NCBI GenBank assembly: GCA_017383945.1
Contig: JAFNUQ010000142.1
Location: 1-6,075 of the forward strand
Direction: 5' to 3'
Source: Bacteroidales bacterium
Lineage (GTDB): Bacteria > Bacteroidota > Bacteroidia > Bacteroidales > UBA932
DNA: 6,075 bases
Every line of letters starts with the position of its first letter. The first letter of the stretch is position 1. Positions 1-5,419 of this stretch are shown here, piece after piece. Both the position numbers and the translations under genes were made by a program. The notes below the pieces were generated by a model, which was given only the letters and a program-made list of their open reading frames with translations, was not told the DNA's origin and did no database searches.

Positions 1-909
1 GCCTGAAACAATGTGCCATACGCCCCACCATGCTGTAATAACAAGCATACCGCCATTTGCAGCCCACTCTGGTCCGAAGATATTTGGATTAAAAAGCAGA
101 ACAAGGCCCAAGCCTGAGTTCTGGATACCAGTCTCAACTGTGAGTGTCTTACGGTCAGCAAATGGCAATTTAGCTGCTGTAGAGATAGAAAAACCTGTTA
201 TCAACGCAAGAAGATTATGTATCATCACAATCAAGAAGATATACTTGATACATTGCATAAATGCAGCTGCATTCTGGTTTACTGCAAGTACGACCATCAC
301 AACAAAGAAAGCTACAGAGAGGTACTGTGCAGGCTTTTTTGCTTTTTCAGCAAACTTAGGGAAATAATGCGAAACAAGAATACCAAGAACTAGAGGGACA
401 CCAAGCAAAATCACAATAGTCTTGAATACTTCCATCAAAGGGATACTCAACTCTGGTACCTCAGTCGCAAAACGATGGGCAACACGAAGATAAAGATTTC
501 CCCAAAGCGAAAAATTGAGCGGGGTCATAAACACTGCTGCACTCGTGCTGATTGCTGTTAGCGAAACTGATAGCTCTGTATTTCCTTTTGAAAGGGAAGT
601 TATAAAATTGGAGATATTTCCTCCAGGACAGGATGCGACAAGTAGCATACCCATTGCCATCATCGGAGAAATCCAGTTACGCATCAGCCAACAAAGGAAG
701 AATGTCAACATAGGGAGAGCGACCAACTGGCTCACAACACCCAATATTACAGACTTAGGTTTCTTAAATACTTCAACAAAGGTTCTCGGCTTTATACCAA
801 GAGCCACACCAAACATAACCAACGCCAGGACTATGTTGATGAGCTCCATTCCGACTTCATTCATATTGACCTCAATCTGGTCAATTGCATTCGCAATTTC
901 AGGTTTCAT
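1..909 (-). CDS. Bile acid:sodium symporter family (BASS/SBF) transporter, C-terminus cut by window edge
   Basis: Inner-membrane secondary transporter that would couple Na+ entry to uptake of an organic anion. The frame is open from ATG at 909 to the left edge: 303 residues, no stop, probably lacking a few tens of residues. An in-frame TAA directly precedes the ATG, so this is the earliest possible start. Seen: about nine hydrophobic helices (roughly 24-39, 53-75, 82-95, 113-134, 158-181, 195-213, 221-243, 262-275, 285-303), the family signature CPGGNISN at 94-101, and ETGIQNSGLG at 259-268. By hand alignment to the structurally known bacterial ASBT proteins, the Na+ ligands appear kept: S100, N101, S114, T118 and E259 for one site, Q61, E259 and Q263 for the other. 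Substrate is not readable: bile acids are possible in a gut organism, but many bacterial BASS proteins carry pantoate, pyruvate or other carboxylates. It is divergent from the GH43 gene. Confidence 0.95.
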   Translation of the reverse strand, partial: MKPEIANAIDQIEVNMNEVGMELINIVLALVMFGVALGIKPRTFVEVFKKPKSVILGVVSQLVALPMLTFFLCWLMRNWISPMMAMGMLLVASCPGGNISNFITSLSKGNTELSVSLTAISTSAAVFMTPLNFSLWGNLYLRVAHRFATEVPELSIPLMEVFKTIVILLGVPLVLGILVSHYFPKFAEKAKKPAQYLSVAFFVVMVVLAVNQNAAAFMQCIKYIFLIVMIHNLLALITGFSISTAAKLPFADRKTLTVETGIQNSGLGLVLLFNPNIFGPEWAANGGMLVITAWWGVWHIVSG

Positions 910-934
910 TTAGTATACGGTTTTACTATTTTTG
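904..934 (+). promoter_or_regulatory. Candidate Bacteroidota-type promoter for the GH43 gene
   Basis: TATTTTTG at 927-934 matches the -7 consensus TAnnTTTG. TTTC at 904-907, a 3-of-4 match to the -33 TTTG, lies 19 bp upstream, inside the first codons of the divergent transporter. The start point would be near 939-941, leaving a leader of about 80 nt. No better box was found between here and the ATG: TATATTTA at 975-982 lacks the final G and has no -33 partner. Confidence 0.4.
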
Positions 935-942
935 CAAATATA
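927..942. repeat. 16-bp near-palindrome made of two abutting, opposite -7 boxes
   Basis: The two half-sites TATTTTTG and CAAATATA are inverted copies with 7 of 8 positions matching and no spacer. Each half is also a full TAnnTTTG match on its own strand, so the palindrome may just reflect two promoters meeting, or it may also be an operator. Confidence 0.5.
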
Positions 943-967
943 CACCAAAAGGGGGAATATTCACCAA
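935..967 (-). promoter_or_regulatory. Candidate Bacteroidota-type promoter for the BASS transporter
   Basis: On the minus strand, TATATTTG (plus 942 to 935) matches the Bacteroidota -7 consensus TAnnTTTG exactly. A poor -33 candidate, TTGG, lies at 964-967 with a 21-bp spacer. The start point would fall near 928-931, giving a leader of about 20 nt before the ATG at 909. The -7 match is direct; its use as a promoter is inferred. Confidence 0.5.
952..965. repeat. 14-bp near-palindrome, possible operator
   Basis: GGGGAATATTCACC is an inverted repeat with 6 of 7 pairs matching, centred between 958 and 959. It lies in the -7/-33 spacer of the putative transporter promoter and just downstream of the putative GH43 start point, so a protein bound here could affect both genes. 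No regulator gene is in view, and a chance occurrence is quite possible. Confidence 0.25.
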
Positions 968-1022
968 TTTTAGTTATATTTACAGCAGACAAACCGCATT
1001 TTTAGACTAAACAATACCCATT

Positions 1023-2015
1023 ATGAAACGTTTTCTACTTTCTATCCTGATTCTATCTTGCTTTATGCCAAGCATAAATCTTGATGCACAAAGAAGGGGT
1101 CAAAGACCTTATGGCACCTACACTCTTGACCAAATCCGCTGGAGAGACAACTGCGTACTCGCCGATCCTGTATCTAAAGAATACATAATGATTGGCCCTG
1201 CAGGCCGTTCTGTAATGAGCTACAAGAGTAAAGATCTCATCAATTGGGAAGGTCCTACCATCATCTACACCACTCCTGAGGATGTATGGGGCGACATCAA
1301 GATCAACAGCATCTGGGCTCCTGAGCTTCACTACTACAAAGGAAAGTACTACCTCTTCCAGACATTTGACACATCAGAGCCTCTTGCTGAGCAGTGGCGC
1401 AACTGGTACCACACAGGACGTGTGATGAGAGGTTCTCAGATTCTCGTTTCTGACTCACCTTATGGCCCTTATAAGACCTTTGCCCCTCATTCTACAATGC
1501 CATCAGATATGATGACAATCGACGGAACCCTCTGGGTTGAGGACGGCATCCCATATATGGTATATTGCCACGAATGGGTACAGGTAACAGACGGAGCCAT
1601 CGGCTATGTAAAACTCAAGGATGACCTGTCAGCAATTGACGGAGAGGTCAAGAATCTTTTCCGCGCCAGCTACGTCAACTCGACTTGGGGTAAGCCAATC
1701 CCTGCAGACGGAAGCGGCTACGTAACAGATGGACCATACCTTTATAAAGGCAAGACAGGCAAGCTCTATATGATCTGGACAACCAACAATAGTTGCGGTA
1801 TCGCCATTTCTGACTCAGGCAAGATTGCCGGTCCGTGGAGACAGCAGGACACTGCCCTCCTTACAGATGCCGGACACGGTATGATCTTCAAGACATTTGA
1901 GGGTAAAATCATACTTTGTCTCCATACCCCATATTGGGGCGAGACATATCCAAAGCTCTTTGAACTCGAAGATACAGGAGAGACTCTAAGAGTAGTTGGA
2001 GAATACGGTAAATAA
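1023..2015 (+). CDS. Secreted glycoside hydrolase family 43 protein
   Basis: Probably a periplasmic or outer-membrane-exported five-bladed beta-propeller hydrolase acting on arabinose-, xylose- or galactose-containing glycans. The specific activity is not readable. An in-frame TAA at 1008-1010 leaves this ATG as the first start. Residues 1-22 form a signal peptide (MKR, then a hydrophobic core) with likely cleavage at LDA|Q. Seen in order: WRDN at 40-43, with D42 where GH43 proteins keep the general base; WAPELHYYKGKYYL at 98-111; IDGTLWVEDGIPYMVY at 166-181, with D167 as likely pKa modulator; VTDGPYLYKGKTGKLYMIW at 234-252, aligning with the general-acid blade; and GHGM at 284-287, whose histidine is the usual central metal ligand. 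At 330 residues it is a bare catalytic domain with no binding module. The acid position reads Asp (D236) where many GH43 members have Glu. It stands alone, with no SusC/SusD or other CAZyme nearby. Confidence 0.92.
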   Translation: MKRFLLSILILSCFMPSINLDAQRRGQRPYGTYTLDQIRWRDNCVLADPVSKEYIMIGPAGRSVMSYKSKDLINWEGPTIIYTTPEDVWGDIKINSIWAPELHYYKGKYYLFQTFDTSEPLAEQWRNWYHTGRVMRGSQILVSDSPYGPYKTFAPHSTMPSDMMTIDGTLWVEDGIPYMVYCHEWVQVTDGAIGYVKLKDDLSAIDGEVKNLFRASYVNSTWGKPIPADGSGYVTDGPYLYKGKTGKLYMIWTTNNSCGIAISDSGKIAGPWRQQDTALLTDAGHGMIFKTFEGKIILCLHTPYWGETYPKLFELEDTGETLRVVGEYGK

Positions 2016-2022
2016 TTGACTA

Positions 2023-3027
2023 TTAATTAACTCTAATCTTCTGGCCTATGCGTATCTTGTTTACGTTTAGGCCAGGATTTAGTTTTTTGATAGTGCTCTG
2101 ATTCTTACCATACTTAGCAGCAATACCAGAGATAGTCTCACCCGACTTTACGGTATGCCATTTCTCTGCAGCCTTCTCCGCAGCGATGCGCATCTCTTCC
2201 GCAATAATCTGCTCGTCTGTCAGATAAACATCTTCTTCCTCCTGGATAGACTCCGGAATATATCGGGAAGAAGCATCAAGATAACTGCGTCTGAGCACAA
2301 ATACATTCTTACGAAGCTCACCAGCCTCAAAATCGATAATCCACTGAGGATCAAAGGCAAAGCCCTTATATCGGACCTCAAAATGCAGATGCGGACCCGA
2401 AGAGCGGCCGGTCGAACCGCCAAGACCGATAACATCACCAGCTCTAACCCAATCTCCCGGTTTTACATTTCTTTTAGAAAGATGTCCATAGAACGTCTCC
2501 AGACCATTCTCATGACGCACTACCACCATATTTCCGTAGCCACGCGAATACATTGACACTCTTACCCTGCCGTCAAAGGCACAAGCAACCGGAGTTCCAA
2601 CCTTGAGCGGCAAGTCCACACCTTGATGTCGACGTCCGTGTCGATAGCCAAACTTTGAATATACTTTGGTACTATATGGGCAAGCAAACTTACTCACTGA
2701 GTCAATCAAGCAGATGGAATTACGGTATCCAAGATCTTCCAGCTTCACATCTTTATATGGAGTGAGATTATTTTCCACCCAATTCTCCACAAATACGGAA
2801 CTCGCTTCAACCTTCTTTATATTCTTGATATAGTACCAAGTATTATCATCTCTGAGGACTATCTGCAGGTTGCTGTCATTTACATCAATAGTATCTACAG
2901 GAGCACCTTTGCCCTGGAGAAATTGTGTAGAGATGCTGACATAATCCTCCGGAATAAAACTATATGACGGAGGTGGGATATCACGAGATAGCATTACTGC
3001 CAGAGGCAGCAAGATCAATAAATTCAT
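2023..3027 (-). CDS. Secreted M23 peptidoglycan endopeptidase with C-terminal LysM domain
   Basis: Zinc metallopeptidase of the lysostaphin/LytM type (M23), expected to cut peptide cross-links of peptidoglycan outside the inner membrane. The 334 residues comprise an N-terminal hydrophobic export segment (about 2-14), an unassigned region at 20-115, the M23 domain at about 122-230, an Ala/Glu-rich helical linker at 270-289 and one LysM peptidoglycan-binding repeat at 290-332 (WHTVKSGETISGIAAKYG onward). Active-site residues are complete: H134 and D138 (HQGVD), H182 (YGHL), and H213/H215 (GPHLHFE), so it should be catalytic and not a degenerate activator of the EnvC/NlpD type. The start is the first ATG after an in-frame TAA. 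The n-region has no Lys or Arg, which is unusual for a signal peptide. It is last in the operon, 13 bp after the mutase, and its stop is 7 bp from the convergent GH43 stop. Confidence 0.95.
   Translation of the reverse strand: MNLLILLPLAVMLSRDIPPPSYSFIPEDYVSISTQFLQGKGAPVDTIDVNDSNLQIVLRDDNTWYYIKNIKKVEASSVFVENWVENNLTPYKDVKLEDLGYRNSICLIDSVSKFACPYSTKVYSKFGYRHGRRHQGVDLPLKVGTPVACAFDGRVRVSMYSRGYGNMVVVRHENGLETFYGHLSKRNVKPGDWVRAGDVIGLGGSTGRSSGPHLHFEVRYKGFAFDPQWIIDFEAGELRKNVFVLRRSYLDASSRYIPESIQEEEDVYLTDEQIIAEEMRIAAEKAAEKWHTVKSGETISGIAAKYGKNQSTIKKLNPGLNVNKIRIGQKIRVN
2039..2088 (+). terminator. Intrinsic terminator for GH43, inside the opposite M23-LysM coding region
   Basis: CTGGCCTA at 2041-2048 pairs perfectly with TAGGCCAG at 2068-2075. 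Inside this stem a further CGTA/TACG pairing (2051-2054 with 2062-2065) continues after one U-U mismatch and one G-U wobble, closing a 7-nt loop at 2055-2061. T2039/A2077 and the wobble T2040/G2076 can extend the base. The plus strand then reads TTTAGTTTTTT at 2078-2088. The stem base begins 24 nt after the GH43 stop codon, a normal terminator distance. On the minus strand the hairpin is not followed by a T-tract, so it should act only on GH43 transcription. The stem overlaps codons for about residues 318-329 of the convergent LysM domain. Confidence 0.75.
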
Positions 3028-3040
3028 AAATTTCTGATTT

Positions 3041-4405
3041 TTACTGCCTTACAGCAGCAAATTTTGTTTCAAATAATTGTTGTGTCTGAGAAATCTTTTC
3101 CTGAAGCACTTCTTCGCTACGAGCTTCACAGATAAATCTAAGATATGGTTCTGTGTTTGAAGGACGTATATTAAACCACCAATCCTCAAACTCGAGTCTG
3201 TAGCCATCAAAATCCATGACCTTGAGCGGTTTCTCCTGTGAGCTAAAGTACTCGCAAAGAGCCTTCATTGCTCCTTGCTTATCCTCCAGACGGAAGTTAA
3301 TTTCTCCTGAATTGCGATATTTGACAATGCTGGCAATCTCTTCACTGAAAGTGCGTCCCTGCTTTTTCAAGGCAGAAACAATATTCAACACAATCAGAGA
3401 GGCCATGAGAGCACTATCCGAATAGAAGAAATCTTTGAAATAATAGTGTCCGGCCAATTCTCCACCCCAAAGTCCATCAATCTCACGAAGTTTCGGAGCG
3501 GCAAATGCGCGACCGACACGCCAGGTATGCACATCTGCATTATAGGATGAGAGGTACTCGGAAACAGCTTTTGATGAGCGTATCTCCTGAAGAACAATTG
3601 GATTTTCTGCTCCCTTTTCTTCGCAGAAATATCGAGCCATCATAGCGATGATTAGATCAGGGGCAACAAACTGTGCTTTTTCATCTACAAACATCACTCT
3701 GTCTGCATCGCCATCATAAATCACGCCCACATCTGCCTTCTTTTCAAGCACCAAAGCCTTCAGCGGCTCAACATTCTTAGGGACAAGAGGGTTCGGCTCG
3801 TGATTTGGAAACCTTCCATCAAGAGTATCAAAGATATAGCTTGGGGTCTGGCCATAAACGTCCTTTGCAAAAAGACAAGCCATACCATTGGACAGGTCAA
3901 AGGCGATATTCAGATTGCTGAGATCTGACTTATACTTGGACATATACTCGATATAGTCCTTGTATATCTCCTTCTGATAAACCGCACCTTTCTTTTCTGC
4001 AGGCACTATCTCCTTCTCTTCGTCAATCCATTGTTTGATTGTTCCTAGTCCGGTATCATAGCCCACAGGAAGAGCATTCTCTCTGCTGACTTTCAGGCCG
4101 TTATATTCTGCAGGATTGTGGCTTGCAGTAATCTGCACCGAAGCCGGAAACCCGTAATATGCGGTAGAAAAATACACCATCGGGGTGCTACTCAAGCCCA
4201 AATCATAAACATCAGCACCAGCGTCTGTGATACCTTGTATCAAGCTATCGTGGATTTCATCTGACGATACTCTACAATCTCTACCTACAAGCACTTTATC
4301 TGCAGACAGAAGTTGAGGAAGGAAAAATCCTATCTTGTATACAATATCTTTATCAAAATCAACACCCCAGATTCCTCTGATGTCGTAGGCATGAAAAGCT
4401 CCCAT
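3041..4405 (-). CDS. Phosphomannomutase/phosphoglucomutase (alpha-D-phosphohexomutase family)
   Basis: Cytoplasmic enzyme interconverting hexose 6-phosphate and hexose 1-phosphate, feeding GDP-mannose or UDP-glucose synthesis for surface glycans. All four family sites are present in order: AYDIRG at 6-11; the phosphoserine loop TASHNP at 93-98, with catalytic S95; the Mg2+ loop DGDADR at 231-236 (D231, D233, D235); the sugar-specificity loop GGELAGH at 314-320; and the phosphate-binding loop RPSNTEP at 414-420. The 454-residue length is normal for the bacterial PMM/PGM group. The glutamate-containing GGE-x-x-GH loop fits mannose/glucose phosphates and argues against GlmM-type glucosamine phosphate; mannose versus glucose preference cannot be settled here. 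LAGH replaces the more common SGH. The gene starts 5 bp after the def stop, with an A/T-rich leader and no obvious Shine-Dalgarno, and is probably cotranscribed with ruvX and def. Confidence 0.96.
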   Translation of the reverse strand: MGAFHAYDIRGIWGVDFDKDIVYKIGFFLPQLLSADKVLVGRDCRVSSDEIHDSLIQGITDAGADVYDLGLSSTPMVYFSTAYYGFPASVQITASHNPAEYNGLKVSRENALPVGYDTGLGTIKQWIDEEKEIVPAEKKGAVYQKEIYKDYIEYMSKYKSDLSNLNIAFDLSNGMACLFAKDVYGQTPSYIFDTLDGRFPNHEPNPLVPKNVEPLKALVLEKKADVGVIYDGDADRVMFVDEKAQFVAPDLIIAMMARYFCEEKGAENPIVLQEIRSSKAVSEYLSSYNADVHTWRVGRAFAAPKLREIDGLWGGELAGHYYFKDFFYSDSALMASLIVLNIVSALKKQGRTFSEEIASIVKYRNSGEINFRLEDKQGAMKALCEYFSSQEKPLKVMDFDGYRLEFEDWWFNIRPSNTEPYLRFICEARSEEVLQEKISQTQQLFETKFAAVRQ

Positions 4406-4410
4406 AAAGA

Positions 4411-4965
4411 TTATTTAATTTTTGATTTGTATGATGTTCTGATCTTACCGGCAGAGATTCCCTGCAACTTGCGAGCCACCATCTTGCGACGAATAGGTGC
4501 AACTAGATCGGTAAACAGCACTCCATCAAGGTGAGAAAGCTCGTGTTGAATCATTCGGGCTGCAAACCTCTCAAACACCTCACTCTGCTTCTCAAAGTTC
4601 TCGTCATAATACTCTACCCTGAGGCTGTCAGGTCTGCGCACGTCTGCATAAATACCAGGAACGCTAAGACAACCTTCGTTGTATTCGCACATTATATTGC
4701 TTTCAGAAACGATTTCCGGATTGATCATTGTCCTCTTGAATCCCTTGAGATAGTCATAGACATCAGACATAACATCACCGTCTACCACTACAACCCTGAG
4801 GCTCTCGCCTATCTGAGGGGCAGCCAGGCCACAGCCTTCCGAGCTGGCAAGAGTTTCCCATAGGTCAGCAACAAGAGTCTTGATTTCCTCCGTTTGATTA
4901 AGGTCTACAGGGGAAGCTTTCTTTCTGAGAACTTCTGACCCGTATAAAAAAATTGGTCTAATCAT
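4411..4965 (-). CDS. def: Peptide deformylase
   Basis: Cytoplasmic metalloenzyme, often Fe2+-dependent, that removes the N-formyl group from nascent proteins at the ribosome exit. The 184-residue protein contains all three deformylase motifs: GCGLAAPQIG at 44-53, EGCLSVPG at 97-104 with metal ligand C99, and QHELSHLDG at 140-148 with ligands H141 and H145 and catalytic E142. Length and motif spacing are standard. The third motif has Ser144 where most deformylases have Asp (HExDH); ligands and catalytic Glu are unaffected. The basic C-terminal tail, with several Lys and Arg residues from about 159 onward, resembles the charged tails thought to contact the ribosome. No formyltransferase (fmt) gene is adjacent here, unlike the def-fmt pairing of many bacteria. 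It lies 5 bp after the ruvX stop and 5 bp before the mutase start. Confidence 0.98.
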   Translation of the reverse strand: MIRPIFLYGSEVLRKKASPVDLNQTEEIKTLVADLWETLASSEGCGLAAPQIGESLRVVVVDGDVMSDVYDYLKGFKRTMINPEIVSESNIMCEYNEGCLSVPGIYADVRRPDSLRVEYYDENFEKQSEVFERFAARMIQHELSHLDGVLFTDLVAPIRRKMVARKLQGISAGKIRTSYKSKIK

Positions 4966-4970
4966 CTGTT

Positions 4971-5384
4971 TTACTTCTTCTTATCCATATAACTCTGCAA
5001 GATTATTGCCGCACTGATTTTATCTACGGAATTCTTGTCCCTTCTATCGCTTTTCTTCATTCCTCCGTCAATCATTGCCCGATGAGCCAGCACAGAAGTA
5101 AAACGCTCGTCTTCCAACACGATAGGTACATCAGGAAAAGCTTTTGCTAGTTTTTTCAAGAAAACATCCACATCTGCGGCTGCTTGAGCAGGGGCTCCGT
5201 TTAGATTGAGAGGATAGCCCACAACAAAACGCTCAATGGTCTCAGAAAGAGCATATTTTTGGAGATATTCTATTATCTTTGCAGAAGGAACAGTTTCCAT
5301 TGGAGACGCAAAAATGCCAAGTGGATCGCTCACCGCGACCCCCACTCTGGCGCGACCATAATCTATGCCGATGGTTCTGTTCAT
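4971..5384 (-). CDS. ruvX: YqgF/RuvX-family RNase H-fold nuclease (16S rRNA processing; putative pre-Holliday junction resolvase)
   Basis: Essential or near-essential small cytoplasmic nuclease in many bacteria, linked to maturation of the 16S rRNA 5' end and historically annotated as a Holliday junction resolvase. The 137 residues match the usual length. Seen: GIDYGRARVGVAVSD at 6-20 with first acidic residue D8; VVGYPLNLNG at 54-63; LEDERFTS at 90-97 carrying the acidic pair used in catalysis; and VDKISAAIILQSYMD at 120-134 with the last Asp at 121. A TAA four codons upstream of the ATG, with no other start codon between, fixes the start. First gene of the four-gene minus-strand operon, so its promoter probably drives def, the mutase and the M23-LysM gene too. 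It is divergent from a second M23 gene with only 22 bp between start codons. Confidence 0.96.
   Translation of the reverse strand: MNRTIGIDYGRARVGVAVSDPLGIFASPMETVPSAKIIEYLQKYALSETIERFVVGYPLNLNGAPAQAAADVDVFLKKLAKAFPDVPIVLEDERFTSVLAHRAMIDGGMKKSDRRDKNSVDKISAAIILQSYMDKKK
5274..5281 (+). promoter_or_regulatory. Candidate -7 box for the right-hand M23 gene, antisense within ruvX
   Basis: TATCTTTG followed by CA is a very good Bacteroidota -7 sequence on the plus strand, about 125 bp before the M23 ATG. A second full TAnnTTTG match, TATTTTTG, lies 20 bp upstream at 5254-5261. Neither has a TTTG at the expected -33 spacing. Either could start a transcript running antisense through the first part of ruvX into the M23 gene; both may be coincidences of coding sequence. 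Confidence 0.25.
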
Positions 5385-5388
5385 TGTG

Positions 5389-5419
5389 CGAAATTAGTTA
5401 AAAAGTATGGGACGACAAA
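5389..5419 (-). promoter_or_regulatory. Candidate promoter of the ruvX-def-mutase-M23 operon, near-leaderless
   Basis: On the minus strand a full TTTG -33 match (plus 5419-5416, inside the start of the divergent M23 gene) lies 19 bp from TAATTTCG (plus 5396-5389), a one-mismatch version of the TAnnTTTG -7 box. The start point would fall within a few bases of the ruvX ATG at 5384, making the mRNA leader almost absent. Motifs and spacing are seen; activity is inferred. Confidence 0.4.

Larger units (their letters stand above)
2023..5384 (-). other. Predicted four-gene operon ruvX-def-phosphohexomutase-M23/LysM
   Basis: Four minus-strand genes with intergenic gaps of 5, 5 and 13 bp and no terminator-like hairpin between them. 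Such spacing in one orientation strongly suggests a single transcript. I found no convincing intrinsic terminator for it in the roughly 120 bp beyond the last stop, which is already GH43 coding sequence; the strong hairpin nearby faces the other way. Confidence 0.75.

Noticed and set aside
351..358. Minus-strand TAAGTTTG matching TAnnTTTG inside the transporter
   Set aside because: Lies mid-gene in coding sequence with no gene start downstream; expected by chance.
11..913. Two plus-strand open frames at 11-367 and 515-913
   Set aside because: They are antisense to the transporter, whose minus-strand frame is open throughout with clear family motifs; their translations show no family resemblance.
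1053..1064. Possible lipobox ILSC in the GH43 signal peptide
   Set aside because: Leu at -2 is a poor lipobox residue and no acidic export signal follows the Cys; cleavage at LDA|Q fits better. Not fully excluded.
1927..1939. CCCCA/TGGGG hairpin as a terminator for the minus-strand operon
   Set aside because: Only five pairs with a 3-nt loop, no T-tract on the minus strand, and it falls in conserved-looking GH43 coding sequence.
2155..2556. Plus-strand 133-residue open frame and a minus-strand frame at 2220-2438
   Set aside because: Both are shadows of the M23-LysM gene, which has complete catalytic and LysM motifs across this span.
4531..4863. Plus-strand 110-residue open frame
   Set aside because: Antisense to def, which carries all three deformylase motifs; no independent coding evidence.
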